Part shown: one piece after another, positions 24,811 to 33,205 of the stretch
Layout of the letters: each line of letters starts with the position of its first letter
Position numbering within the stretch: position 1 is the first letter of the stretch
NCBI GenBank assembly: GCA_002787035.1
Contig: PCVP01000014.1
Location: 1-64,000 of the forward strand
Source: Candidatus Peregrinibacteria bacterium CG11_big_fil_rev_8_21_14_0_20_49_14
Lineage (GTDB): Bacteria > Patescibacteriota > Gracilibacteria > Peribacterales > Peribacteraceae
Direction of reading: 5' to 3'
Length of the DNA stretch: 64,000 nucleotides
Program-made: the position numbers and the translations under genes
The notes under the pieces: model-generated
Seen by the model: only the letters and a program-made list of their open reading frames with translations
Database searches by the model: none
What the model was told of the DNA's origin: nothing

Positions 24811-26799
24811 TTACTCTTTCGGAAGTACTTTCTGTTCCACCCATAGCAGCTCGCCATCATTCTTTGTAAGGTAACGTACTTTTGTTTCGTTTTCATTGAA
24901 CTGTATTTCTCCGATTATTTCGTCATACAACGGGCCTTCGTGTCCGTTCACCACTGCCAACGCTTTTTTACTGCCAGATTCGGCGTCTAATTTTATAGCC
25001 GTATACGCAACGGACACCCCGCTTGGAGCAAACACGGGAGAAGATACTGTGCTATAAGCAGCTTGACGTGTTCCATCCACTACCATCGTTTGCATGGAAC
25101 TTTCTCCATCGATTATCAGCAACGGGTAGGCACTGTGCTTCGCGTCTTCGCTGAATATCAGATTTGTTTTCCCCGTTAAAGATATGAGTGACTGTACGAT
25201 ATTTTCATACGGGTTGTGGAGAGTTTCTTTTCCGGTTTCCGTGTCGTATAGGACAACTCTCGCTCTGGATCCTCCGGCCTGTCGCAGTAGCGCAACGGTT
25301 GTGTTATCCGGACCTACCTGTAAAAAGAATCCCGGAATAGGCTTGGAAATACCCTGCGTATTTCCGATAGTAAATCTTCCGGATGGATCTGCGTATCCGT
25401 ACGTATTGCTTTGGAAGCGAAACAGTAGAACAGAACCAACAGCACTTGGAATAGGTGTGATTTCTGATTGTAAGCCCCCTCTCACCAACTGCCAATTTGA
25501 GCCTTTTCTTGCCGCGTACACATACTCTGTTCCGTCCTCGCTAAATTGCAGTGCTTTGCTTTCTTCGTATGCGCTTCCCTCGACGCCGTTGATGACAGCA
25601 AACCACTGGCTTGCTCTCCGTCCCAAAAATCCGATGTTCTTTCCGTTGCCGCTGAATGTCAGCTCGCGTACTTCATCGTATGGCGTACTTTGTGAACCGT
25701 CTGTAATTACATAGTACGTATATTTTCTGTTTCCCGGAGTTCTGCCGGCCATGTTTCTGAAAATTTCTATGCACTCGGCAGTATTGCACCCTCCGGGTGT
25801 CGTAACTTCTATGGTGGTATCGGAAGCTTGTCCCACAACGTATGAAACCCTTTCTCCGTCCGGAGAAATGACAGGTTTTTGAATGACGTCATATTGTTTT
25901 CCTTCTTCACCATCGATGACTACGAGTGGTTTTTTACTCTTCCAAGCCGTAAATACCAATTTGCCGGACTTCGTAAACTGCAAAGCATCTTCCGTGACAT
26001 TACGTAAGTAGTTTTGAGGGATCTTTTCTTCGAGCGTTCTTGTTCCCTCCAGAGGTGAACCCCTGAGTAATACTGACGGTCCGAAGTCCTTGTATTCCGC
26101 CATCTCCACTCCGTTTAAAACTACTTTCATAATTGCCCCGTCTTTTGCCAAATATGCCATATCTCCTTGTTGGCTTAAGACAGGTACTCCCACTTGGTCA
26201 TAGAGTTTTCCCGCGATTTCATTTGCCACAATAAATTCTCCGTACCGCTTCGCAGTTTGCTTCGCAGCAATAATGACGGAAGAACCCTGTATTTTTGTGG
26301 AAACGGATTCTATCACTTTGTCCTTGTTTGAGAGCCCCTGTATTACTCTTGTTATGGTCATGAGAGTGCTTTCTTCCTGTGGCATTGCCGCACTTTTCAT
26401 CTTGATTCCGGAAAGATCTTCGGCTCCGTCTTGCACTTCCTGAATAATATCTCCGATAGACATGGACGTATCTGTTTTCGGAGATTCCGTATCGCTGTTC
26501 AGTGCTATTTCAGAAAACTGTTGTGACTGCGGTTCGTCAGGAAGTATGAGGTGCTCTCTTTGCACTTTTTGCAGCAGTGTCCTCACGGGAGTGAGAAATG
26601 TGGAAATCTTCCCGCTGTCGCCACCCACTGCAAACTGCGTCTCGGTGTTTATCCAACTGGCCAATACCAGATTCAGTCCTGCCAATCCCGCAACACAACC
26701 AAGTACAATGCCCCATTTGGACCAATTCTTTTTCGGAGCTTCCATCAGTTCACTTGGAAGTTCTTGCCTTGAATCTTCTTTTTGTTGTGCGAGTAACAT
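24811..26799 (-). CDS. Membrane-anchored beta-propeller-like (WD40/PD40-type) protein
   Basis: A 30-residue cytoplasmic head and a transmembrane helix (WGIVLGCVAGLAGLNLVLASW) precede a long extracytoplasmic region. From about residue 200 on, repeating blade-like units appear (VISPDGERVSYVVG, LTFSGNGKNIGFLGR, LQFSEDGTEYVYAARKG, VFAPSGVSVAYTAIK), typical of PD40/TolB-like propellers. Each is linked to a VINGxEGxxYDE phrase that recurs at least four times. The function is unknown, perhaps protein binding at the envelope. TATAAT is 7 nt before the ATG. Confidence 0.7.
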   Translation of the reverse strand: MLLAQQKEDSRQELPSELMEAPKKNWSKWGIVLGCVAGLAGLNLVLASWINTETQFAVGGDSGKISTFLTPVRTLLQKVQREHLILPDEPQSQQFSEIALNSDTESPKTDTSMSIGDIIQEVQDGAEDLSGIKMKSAAMPQEESTLMTITRVIQGLSNKDKVIESVSTKIQGSSVIIAAKQTAKRYGEFIVANEIAGKLYDQVGVPVLSQQGDMAYLAKDGAIMKVVLNGVEMAEYKDFGPSVLLRGSPLEGTRTLEEKIPQNYLRNVTEDALQFTKSGKLVFTAWKSKKPLVVIDGEEGKQYDVIQKPVISPDGERVSYVVGQASDTTIEVTTPGGCNTAECIEIFRNMAGRTPGNRKYTYYVITDGSQSTPYDEVRELTFSGNGKNIGFLGRRASQWFAVINGVEGSAYEESKALQFSEDGTEYVYAARKGSNWQLVRGGLQSEITPIPSAVGSVLLFRFQSNTYGYADPSGRFTIGNTQGISKPIPGFFLQVGPDNTTVALLRQAGGSRARVVLYDTETGKETLHNPYENIVQSLISLTGKTNLIFSEDAKHSAYPLLIIDGESSMQTMVVDGTRQAAYSTVSSPVFAPSGVSVAYTAIKLDAESGSKKALAVVNGHEGPLYDEIIGEIQFNENETKVRYLTKNDGELLWVEQKVLPKE

Positions 26800-26806
26800 T
26801 TATTTA

Positions 26807-26812
26807 ATTATA
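26807..26812 (-). promoter_or_regulatory. -10 box for leaderless propeller gene
   Basis: Minus-strand TATAAT lies 7 nt before ATG 26799. The AT-rich gap has no Shine-Dalgarno. Confidence 0.55.
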
Positions 26813-26860
26813 ACATATTATCGATATATAGGCAATATTTTGATTTATCAGACATTTCTG

Positions 26861-26866
26861 TACTAT
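26861..26866 (+). promoter_or_regulatory. -10 box for leaderless lipoprotein gene
   Basis: TACTAT is followed by exactly 6 nt and ATG 26873; TTGATT lies 15 nt upstream as a possible -35. Confidence 0.55.
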
Positions 26867-26872
26867 TTTCGC

Positions 26873-27427
26873 ATGAATACCGTACGGAAGTTTGTGAGTT
26901 TCTGCGGATATACTCTGTTGTTATCCGCATGTCAAAATACAAGGCAAAATGGAGATCTGTGGACACTTGAACGCTGTATTCAGGAAAATGGTTTGTACAT
27001 AGAATCTCCTGAGCCGAAATGTAAAATTCAAGAACTCGAATATCCGATACAAATAGAACCTCAGCCGAAAAACCAACATGAGGAATCTGCCGATGTCGGC
27101 AAAAAGACCGATGGTATCATTGCCGCTTTGCACGATCAGCACATTTCTTTTGAACCTTTGGTGGAAATAGAAGATCCTCTGCTGGGAGATGCCGGAATAT
27201 CTGTTGGCATACAGAACGAAATCGTACTCGTGTTTTCCTACCCGTCCGATGCGCTTGCCCTGGAAGAGGTGCAAAGACTGAGGTCGGATGGTACGACTCT
27301 GAGCGGACTTCGTATCACATGGGGTGAAAACGTACATTACGCGCAGCGAGGCAATGAAATAGCTGTCTATGCGGGTCTCAATGACCGTATGTATTCCGTA
27401 TTGGAAATGGCAGAACAAGAGAGGTAA
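26873..27427 (+). CDS. Putative lipoprotein
   Basis: This 184-residue protein has a signal peptide with lipobox LLSAC (Cys about residue 20). The mature part is polar and has no recognised domain; DLWTLERCIQENG and GISVGIQNEIVLVFSYPSDA are distinctive. The ORF from 26462 overlaps the divergent propeller gene, so ATG 26873 (6 nt after a -10 box) is used. The stop overlaps the recG ATG (TAATG), indicating coupling. Confidence 0.75.
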   Translation: MNTVRKFVSFCGYTLLLSACQNTRQNGDLWTLERCIQENGLYIESPEPKCKIQELEYPIQIEPQPKNQHEESADVGKKTDGIIAALHDQHISFEPLVEIEDPLLGDAGISVGIQNEIVLVFSYPSDALALEEVQRLRSDGTTLSGLRITWGENVHYAQRGNEIAVYAGLNDRMYSVLEMAEQER

Positions 27428-29478
27428 TGCAGTATACTGCGCAGGTGCAATTATTCACGCCACTTGCAGGGGTACTGAAAACAAAAACGGAGTATATAGA
27501 TGCTCTGGCCAAGATGAACATTACGACAGTCGAGGACATGCTTCTGTATGTGCCAAGAACTCATGAAGACCTGAGTGAAATGAACTCACTTCGCACCGCT
27601 CCGCTTGAAACGAAAGTCTCTGTTCGTGGAACCGTGGAATCTCTGAAATTGGTGAGAACGCGTACAGGCAAAAAATTGGTGACGGCACAATTTACCGATT
27701 CGGAAGGTTCTGTTGCCGAAGTGATCTGGTTTAACCAAACGCACATTAAACGGATGCTCAGCGACGGTGAAGAAGTGGTTCTTACCGGTAAAATTGTATT
27801 GAAAGGGTCGAAGATTCAGTTGCTCAGTCCGCAAATTGAAACTGTTCGAGGTACGGCAAATGATGCGCTGGTGCACGCGGGCAGACTTGTGGCTGTGTAT
27901 CCGCAGCACGAAATAATTACGAGCAAGTGGCTCAGGGAAAAAATGGTTCTTCTAAAGCCTGCAATTTCTCTGCTGCCAGAAACACTTCCCGAAGACGTTT
28001 TACAAGAAGAAGAGCTCATCTCAAAGTCAGATGCGGTTCGTGCGTTGCACTTCCCGGAAGATACTTCTCAAGTGGCGGCGGCACGTAAGCGCATACAATT
28101 CGAAGAAATGTTCCATGTACAGCGCGTCGCTTTGGAGCAGAAAAAAGAGTGGCAAGGTGCCAGGCAAGAACGACTGAAAGTTCCCATGGATACGAAGCTC
28201 ATTCGCGCGTTGTTTCAGTCTTTGCAGTTCACGCCAACAAACAGTCAGAAGATAGCCATCTACGAAATTTTGAAAGATATGGAGCAGGACAAGCCGATGT
28301 CCCGTTTGCTGGAAGGAGATGTGGGCTCCGGTAAAACACTTGTGGCAACGGCAGTGATGGCAAATACCATACGCCACGGTGGCCAGTGCGCTCTTATGGT
28401 TCCTACAGAAGTGTTGGCAAGGCAGCATGTGCAGAGCATAGGAAAAACATTGATTTCCTTTTATACGTACTTGAAGTCGCAAGATGTTCCGGTTCCCATG
28501 CGTCATCCTACGGTGGCTCTCTTAAGCGGTTCGGTACCCAAAAAAGAAGCGGACGAAATTCGCATGCGGTTGGCTGCAGGAACGGTGGATCTGGTAATCG
28601 GTACACATGCTCTTATTCAGGATTCGGTACAGTTTAAAGATTTGAAACTTGTTATCGTGGACGAGCAGCATCGTTTTGGTGTGGTACAAAGGCAGCGTCT
28701 TACGGAAAAAGGGAGTCCTCACTTTCTTGCGATGACTGCAACTCCCATACCAAGAACGCTGGCACTCACTGCACACGGACATCATGACCTTTCGGTTCTT
28801 CTGGAAAAACCCGGAAACAGAAAACCCATTCAAACAAAGGTTGTTTCACCTTCGGGAAGAAAAACAGTGGAGCTGTTTATAGACCAGCAGATTCAGGAAG
28901 GAAGACAGGTGTTTGTTATTTGTCCTCTCATTTCGGAATCTGCCAATGAAGAATTTGCGGACATGAAAAGTGTTAAACAGGAAACAGAGAGGCTGAAAGA
29001 AAGTTTTGCACACCGAAACATTGCCATGTTGCACGGCAAAATGTCTGCCGAAGAAAAAGAGAAAACCATGAAAGATTTCAAAGACAAGAAGTCCGATATT
29101 CTTGTGTCCACTTCGGTGATTGAAGTGGGAATAGATGTACCGAATGCTTCTATTATTATCATAGAAGGATCCGAGAGGTTCGGACTGGCACAGTTGCACC
29201 AATTCCGCGGGCGTGTGGGAAGAGGAGAGCATAAAAGTCACTGCTTTCTGTTCACCACTACGCCCGAACAAGCACACTCTCAAAGACTGAAAGCTATGGA
29301 GACGTATCATGACGGATTCCAACTGGCGGAAATAGATCTGCAAATACGCGGTCCCGGCGAACTGTACGGAACGCGGCAGAGCGGCATACCCGAATTTTCG
29401 CTCTCCAGCTTGTTAAATCCCGAATTGGTTGTTCGTGCGCGCAGAGCAGCAGAGAAGTATCTCAGTACTGTTTCCTAG
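27427..29478 (+). CDS. recG: ATP-dependent DNA helicase RecG
   Basis: RecG reverses stalled forks and branch-migrates Holliday junctions. The N-terminal wedge has an OB-fold (VSVRGTVESLKLVRTRTGK, VIWFNQ). The SF2 core shows LEGDVGSGKTLVA (Walker A), DEQHRFGV (DExH), MTATPIPRT, VSTSVIEVGIDVPNA and QFRGRVGRG. The C-terminal TRG region (IRGPGELYGTRQSG) is intact. Length 683 is standard. Its start overlaps the upstream lipoprotein gene. A new promoter (TTGACA) begins 4 nt after its stop. Confidence 0.97.
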   Translation: MQYTAQVQLFTPLAGVLKTKTEYIDALAKMNITTVEDMLLYVPRTHEDLSEMNSLRTAPLETKVSVRGTVESLKLVRTRTGKKLVTAQFTDSEGSVAEVIWFNQTHIKRMLSDGEEVVLTGKIVLKGSKIQLLSPQIETVRGTANDALVHAGRLVAVYPQHEIITSKWLREKMVLLKPAISLLPETLPEDVLQEEELISKSDAVRALHFPEDTSQVAAARKRIQFEEMFHVQRVALEQKKEWQGARQERLKVPMDTKLIRALFQSLQFTPTNSQKIAIYEILKDMEQDKPMSRLLEGDVGSGKTLVATAVMANTIRHGGQCALMVPTEVLARQHVQSIGKTLISFYTYLKSQDVPVPMRHPTVALLSGSVPKKEADEIRMRLAAGTVDLVIGTHALIQDSVQFKDLKLVIVDEQHRFGVVQRQRLTEKGSPHFLAMTATPIPRTLALTAHGHHDLSVLLEKPGNRKPIQTKVVSPSGRKTVELFIDQQIQEGRQVFVICPLISESANEEFADMKSVKQETERLKESFAHRNIAMLHGKMSAEEKEKTMKDFKDKKSDILVSTSVIEVGIDVPNASIIIIEGSERFGLAQLHQFRGRVGRGEHKSHCFLFTTTPEQAHSQRLKAMETYHDGFQLAEIDLQIRGPGELYGTRQSGIPEFSLSSLLNPELVVRARRAAEKYLSTVS

Positions 29479-29481
29479 TAC

Positions 29482-29510
29482 TTGACAAGCACTCCAAGAC
29501 CCCTCAAGAT
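29482..29510 (+). promoter_or_regulatory. Promoter of the methionine leader/attenuator
   Basis: A perfect TTGACA (29482-29487), a 17-nt spacer and CAAGAT (29505-29510) end 7 nt before the leader ATG at 29518. The -10 is weak (3 of 6 matches), but the distance to the ATG equals that of other leaderless genes here. Confidence 0.55.
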
Positions 29511-29517
29511 ACGCGCA

Positions 29518-29595
29518 ATGCAAAAGTATCCCTCGTTCGTAGGCACAATGATGATGCTTATGATGATGCTCTCTGAGCCGGGGTCTGTTGCATAA
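29518..29595 (+). CDS. Methionine-rich leader peptide (attenuator)
   Basis: This 25-codon ORF, too short for the ORF track, encodes a peptide with the run TMMMLMMMLSEPG: six internal Met codons within seven codons (29548-29568). It begins 7 nt after the putative -10 box and ends at TAA 29593-29595. Downstream lie the antiterminator and an intrinsic terminator. The layout is that of trpL/hisL-type leader peptides, where a ribosome waiting for charged tRNA at the control codons decides between antitermination and termination. The sensed amino acid would be methionine (Met-tRNA). The peptide itself is probably non-functional. Translation has not been shown. Confidence 0.7.
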   Translation: MQKYPSFVGTMMMLMMMLSEPGSVA

Positions 29596-29635
29596 GCAAT
29601 TGCGAAATTCCAAGACCCTCGCTCAGAAAGCGGGG
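29530..29635 (+). promoter_or_regulatory. Attenuator with mutually exclusive pairings 1:2, 2:3, 3:4
   Basis: Segment 1 is CCCTCGTTC (29530-29538), segment 2 GAGCCGGGGTCT (29575-29586), segment 3 AGACCCTCGCTC (29613-29624) and segment 4 AGCGGGG (29629-29635). Segments 2:3 pair at 11 of 12 positions (one G-U, one C-C mismatch) and would form the antiterminator. Segments 1:2 pair at 8 of 9. Segments 3:4 form the terminator. Segment 1 mimics segment 3 with one base difference, as expected of a protector/terminator pair. Met codons sit between 1 and 2; a ribosome reaching the stop codon would cover segment 2. Confidence 0.75.
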
Positions 29636-29644
29636 ATTTTTTTT
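29617..29644 (+). terminator. Attenuator intrinsic terminator
   Basis: CCTCGCT (29617-29623), loop CAGAA and AGCGGGG (29629-29635) form a 7-bp stem with one G-U pair, followed by A and eight T. It ends 22 nt before ATG 29667, so readthrough is needed to express that gene. Confidence 0.85.
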
Positions 29645-29666
29645 ATAACTTTCACTTCTCGTTATC

Positions 29667-30656
29667 ATGAAAAGGCCGACATTGAATTATTTTGTATCAG
29701 AAACGTATGGTGGTAACTCACCTGATCCTACCAGAGCTACGGTAGATGCAGATGTTCATCTGGAAACAGATCTTTCTGTTATGGAGGAAGCACTTCGTCA
29801 CGGAGATTCTCAGGAGATTTCTTTGTTGGGAGGAGGGTTTCCTACAAAAATTAATTCACGAGGCAGAGAAATAGCTCTTCCTCATCACTTGGCAGGCTTA
29901 ATGGAGAGCTGGCATGACGAGTATTCAGAAGAATTAAAAAGGCACGGTATATTTAACGGTCTCTTTATCAATTATGCACCAAGGGACAAACGTTTTGACA
30001 ACGGCCCTCCTTTTTATGAAGTGGAAACAGACAGCGGACTGAGAATTGTCACAACTTTTCCTGCAGATATGCTCGCAGGAATAAGGGATCATATTCGTAC
30101 AATTGCAGAAATTCCAAATAAAAATAACCCTTTGTATGGAGATCAGGCTCAGTTTCGCTCTCGAGATGCGCACAGATATCTGCGTAAAGAACATGGATAT
30201 CCTGTACATGAATTGAAGGATGAACAGGCACAAGACGTACTCACTAAGCGATACTATGGCAATGGAGTAGACGGATTACGGATTAAATTCGTCGATATCT
30301 ACGGAAATATCATTGGGGAAGGAGATGATGCCGTAGCCGAAAAATTGGCCGAAACAGCTAGGAGTGAGAACAAAAGTGTACAACTTTCAATAAATGAGCA
30401 CACGACGGATGCGGAAGCCGCTCTTTCGTTGAATCAAGGATCCGACGGGGCAGTTCTCGTGTATCCGAACGGACGAAACATAGATGTTGCAAGAAAGTGG
30501 AGGGAAGGTGAGGATTCGACATTTACTACCGATAATTCAGCGTATCGAAGATTTGAAAAACCGATCGAATTGGAATCTGGTATTGTTATTACTTTTCCCG
30601 ATGGTACAAGTTCTGAGGACATACGTTGCAAATTAAAGGTTGCAGCTGTCATTTGA
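29667..30656 (+). CDS. Attenuator-controlled protein, possibly divergent DUF62 SAM hydrolase/halogenase-like
   Basis: This 329-residue soluble protein has no signal peptide. I cannot assign it firmly. Motifs occur in the order known for DUF62 (SAM hydroxide adenosyltransferase, chlorinase/fluorinase): LFINYAPRD (99-107, where DUF62 has a VDPGVG strand), AQFRSRD (161-167, compare TFHGRD), KFVDIYGNII (207-216, compare VDRFGNLITN) and YPNGRNIDVA (266-275, compare SxGxLEIA). The first TDFG-type motif could be SETYGGN (11-17). DUF62 enzymes usually have about 270 residues and cleave SAM to adenosine plus methionine. A methionine-sensing attenuator upstream fits that chemistry. The family link is inference from memory and needs profile searches. 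No Shine-Dalgarno is seen. Confidence 0.45.
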   Translation: MKRPTLNYFVSETYGGNSPDPTRATVDADVHLETDLSVMEEALRHGDSQEISLLGGGFPTKINSRGREIALPHHLAGLMESWHDEYSEELKRHGIFNGLFINYAPRDKRFDNGPPFYEVETDSGLRIVTTFPADMLAGIRDHIRTIAEIPNKNNPLYGDQAQFRSRDAHRYLRKEHGYPVHELKDEQAQDVLTKRYYGNGVDGLRIKFVDIYGNIIGEGDDAVAEKLAETARSENKSVQLSINEHTTDAEAALSLNQGSDGAVLVYPNGRNIDVARKWREGEDSTFTTDNSAYRRFEKPIELESGIVITFPDGTSSEDIRCKLKVAAVI

Positions 30657-30722
30657 TAAAGAATTTGGCTTTATTTGGATCTATTCACTGATACAATACG
30701 TTAGAATTTTCTCCCCAAGAGT

Positions 30723-31442
30723 ATGACAGACGGACAACAGCCTCCTGCAGGAGGTACGCCACCACCGCCACCACCCGGCGGCGGAACACCTCCACCACCT
30801 CCACCTCCTCCGCCGCCACCCCCACCTCCGTCACCGGAAGTGAAACCCGTGCGCCCCGGAGACTCTGTTCCCGACGGAGGACTGGACCCCACACAAGTAT
30901 TTTCTTCTCCTCCTCCACCACCACCACCGCAATCAGGTGGTGCACAAGGAGGTGCGCAGCCACCGCAAGATCAAGGTCCGCCACCACCGCCCCCCGGGCA
31001 AGCAGCGACGAAAGAAATGGGATATGACGATGAAGATATTCGTGTTCTCGGAGAAGTGGGAAACTACAGATTCGGTTCGGTTAGTTCACAACTCACCAAC
31101 GATAACATTGCGGTGCCTGTTCATCCTGAAACACAGTTCGATGAGCAGTTGTTTCTCACTCTGCTGCGTGGAAGTATTTCTCTCACACGTGATGAAAAGT
31201 GGAGAATAATTCAGGCAATTCCAAAGCTCAGTCAGTTCCAAATAGATGAGCTCCAAAAAATTCTGGAAGAAGAACGGAAAAAGTTCTCAGAATTATCTCC
31301 GAAGCATTTATTGCAGCTTATGAAGCTGGAACAGAAGCACTCGGATGACTGGAGAGACTTGCAAACCGTCACGGTTCAGCAAAGTGCACAGGCGCAGGAA
31401 CAACAGGAAGCTGACGAAATACGGAAGCAGTTGGGACTCTAG
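30723..31442 (+). CDS. Proline-rich cytosolic protein
   Basis: The first 100 residues are almost entirely Pro/Gly, with runs of up to 14 consecutive prolines (PPPPPPPPPPPPPPSP), so translation should depend on elongation factor P. The second half (about 105-239) is a charged, helical domain (EEERKKFSELSPKHLLQLMKLEQKH). No signal peptide or membrane helix is seen. The architecture resembles a flexible polyproline arm with a folded tail. The function is unknown. Confidence 0.7.
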   Translation: MTDGQQPPAGGTPPPPPPGGGTPPPPPPPPPPPPPPSPEVKPVRPGDSVPDGGLDPTQVFSSPPPPPPPQSGGAQGGAQPPQDQGPPPPPPGQAATKEMGYDDEDIRVLGEVGNYRFGSVSSQLTNDNIAVPVHPETQFDEQLFLTLLRGSISLTRDEKWRIIQAIPKLSQFQIDELQKILEEERKKFSELSPKHLLQLMKLEQKHSDDWRDLQTVTVQQSAQAQEQQEADEIRKQLGL

Positions 31443-31448
31443 TACCGC

Positions 31449-32096
31449 CTATACATTCAGCCGATACAGCGAAAATGCCGCTATCCCGACGAGGGATAGC
31501 ACGAACGCTTTCGGCTTTCCGCCTCCGATAGCTCTGTGTACTGCACAAAGCATAAGAAAAAGGAATGCAGCCAGAGTGAATGTAAGTACCACAGGAGAAA
31601 ATGGCGGGAGCAATGCTTCCACAAAAGGAATGTGAAAGGATACGTCTCTTATGTATTGGTACGCGCCAAGCGCGTACACAATGCAATACCATGCAAGCAA
31701 CCAACCGGCGTACAACTGCAGTGTTTCTGTAAACGGGTAGTACACTTTCTTTTTCGTACGTTGCTTTTTTTCTTTCTTTTTTATAGGAGGAGATTTCATT
31801 TCTTCAATGGCATTTTCTTCGTTTGTGTCTGGTGGGAAATGCAAAAGGGATTCATCGCTATCACTTGATTCAGGAACTTCTTCTTCCAGCACGATATTCG
31901 GAGTCTGATATGAACTTTGTACATTCTCCTCTCCTTCTGCAATTAACTTCTTCTCTTGCAGCGTAGCTTCATGAAGCTCTTCTGCCACCAAATCCAGACT
32001 GGCAAGGGCTTGTCTGGCAGCCTGTGCACTTATGGACTCAACAGTGCCCCGTATTAACTGCCCTTGGTTATTGCGAGCTGTGTAAAAGAAAAGCAT
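31449..32096 (-). CDS. Membrane protein with T2SS-F-like N-terminal segment
   Basis: Residues 1-40 (FFYTARNNQGQLIRGTVESISAQAARQALASLDL) match the conserved start of GspF/PilC inner-membrane platform proteins. Next come an acidic linker, a Lys-rich stretch (PPIKKKEKKQRTKKK) and about three transmembrane helices (residues 130-215). It is not a PilC: the T2SSF helical domains are absent. Only the N-terminal module appears to be shared. The gene sits upstream of the lipoprotein/DsbA/VanW set on the same strand, possibly a separate unit. Confidence 0.65.
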   Translation of the reverse strand: MLFFYTARNNQGQLIRGTVESISAQAARQALASLDLVAEELHEATLQEKKLIAEGEENVQSSYQTPNIVLEEEVPESSDSDESLLHFPPDTNEENAIEEMKSPPIKKKEKKQRTKKKVYYPFTETLQLYAGWLLAWYCIVYALGAYQYIRDVSFHIPFVEALLPPFSPVVLTFTLAAFLFLMLCAVHRAIGGGKPKAFVLSLVGIAAFSLYRLNV

Positions 32097-32120
32097 AAGG
32101 GCATTGTACCAGACAGAGAA

Positions 32121-33086
32121 CTATTCTTGCGCTTGCAGATTTACAGTGATGTACTCGACGGCAGAACGGAGAGAAGAATCAGCTCTTACTTCAAAATGTC
32201 TGCCATTTGTCCAACTTCTGTACCCGACAACCGAAGAGCCCTCCGTGTGTATTGATCCGTCTTGTATTTGGAGAGCCTGCAGACTTTCGCCGTTCAGTAC
32301 AACAATTATGGGCCCGTCTCCAAGGTTCTCTATACTTTCGGAGTTCATTTCTACATGCCAGTAACTTGTGGAAGTCGCACCGAAGGATTTATACCACCAA
32401 TTCTTATGAACAGGGATACAGAAACCTATGTGAGCCGTACAGTATTGCTGGGACCAATTCGACGATCCGAAATCTTCGGAAGCCATTTTCTTTGCGCGAC
32501 CAAGGAAAGCGGGAGAGGCCTCTGCGACTTCGGGAGTGGATGGCAAAACAGGCGGAGTATTTTCTGAAACCTCTTCATTTGCGTCTGTGGTTTCAGGAGT
32601 AGTTTCGGCTTCGGGTTCTTCCGTAGATGTTTCCCGTTCTGCAATGTCCGTGCTCTGCTGCATAGTGTTATCGGTCTGAGTTTCTTCGACTGTCTCTTCC
32701 TCTTTCGGCTGCAGTAACTCTATGCCCTCAACCCTCATGATCATGGCATCTGTTTCGGTTGTGGGGCGAATGGCTCCGAGTACTTTTACTTCTTCGTTAA
32801 CGTATCCGTTCAAGTCCTTCGTATTACTTTCGAGTAATATGAATTTGCCGTCCTCCATAACCAGTCTGTGAGTTCCTTCCGAATATATACTCACGCCGGC
32901 AGGCTTTACAATACCCGTATATGTTACATTCTTTGTCTCTCGAATTACTTCTTCCTGCGTTACTTCTTGCCTGTCATTCAAATCATCCGTGTTTCCATCA
33001 TCCGATTGCGAATCACCGGGAGATGAGCACGCCGAGAGTGTAACAAGCAGTGTGGAACTAAGAATAAGATTGAATGATTTCTTCAT
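32121..33086 (-). CDS. Putative lipoprotein with acidic linker
   Basis: The signal peptide MKKSFNLILSSTLLVTLSACSS has a clear lipobox with Cys about residue 20. An OB-like segment (about 55-120, TYTGIVKPAGVSIYSEGTHRLVMEDG) is followed by a Glu/Thr-rich linker and a C-terminal domain (about 215-321) containing YCTAHIGFCIPVHKNWWYKSFG. I do not recognise the family. The ORF from 33161 adds 25 residues before the signal peptide; ATG 33086 is preferred, with TATAAT just upstream. Confidence 0.72.
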   Translation of the reverse strand: MKKSFNLILSSTLLVTLSACSSPGDSQSDDGNTDDLNDRQEVTQEEVIRETKNVTYTGIVKPAGVSIYSEGTHRLVMEDGKFILLESNTKDLNGYVNEEVKVLGAIRPTTETDAMIMRVEGIELLQPKEEETVEETQTDNTMQQSTDIAERETSTEEPEAETTPETTDANEEVSENTPPVLPSTPEVAEASPAFLGRAKKMASEDFGSSNWSQQYCTAHIGFCIPVHKNWWYKSFGATSTSYWHVEMNSESIENLGDGPIIVVLNGESLQALQIQDGSIHTEGSSVVGYRSWTNGRHFEVRADSSLRSAVEYITVNLQAQE

Positions 33087-33165
33087 AAAATTATATGGCA
33101 AAGATGCCCAATTATAGCTTTTCCTCCCTACATTCATAGAGAATTCAGACATTTTGTGCACCCGT

Positions 33166-33190
33166 AAAAAAAGGGCAGCTTTCGCTGCCC
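33166..33190 (-). terminator. Intrinsic terminator of dsbA-like gene
   Basis: On the minus strand GGGCAGC-GAAA-GCTGCCC is followed by seven T, 15 nt after the stop of the DsbA-like gene. It is a textbook terminator with a GNRA loop. Confidence 0.92.
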
Positions 33191-33205
33191 ATTTACCAGA
33201 CTTAT

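Noticed and set aside
29413-29613. Minus-strand 66-aa ORF with HHHKHHH, which looks like a histidine leader peptide
   Set aside because: It is the antisense of the Met codon run, lies convergent to recG, has no terminator or his gene downstream on that strand, and the terminator is oriented plus.
30685-30987. Minus-strand ORFs rich in Val/Gly opposite the proline-rich gene
   Set aside because: They are antisense shadows of the CCN-repeat tract.
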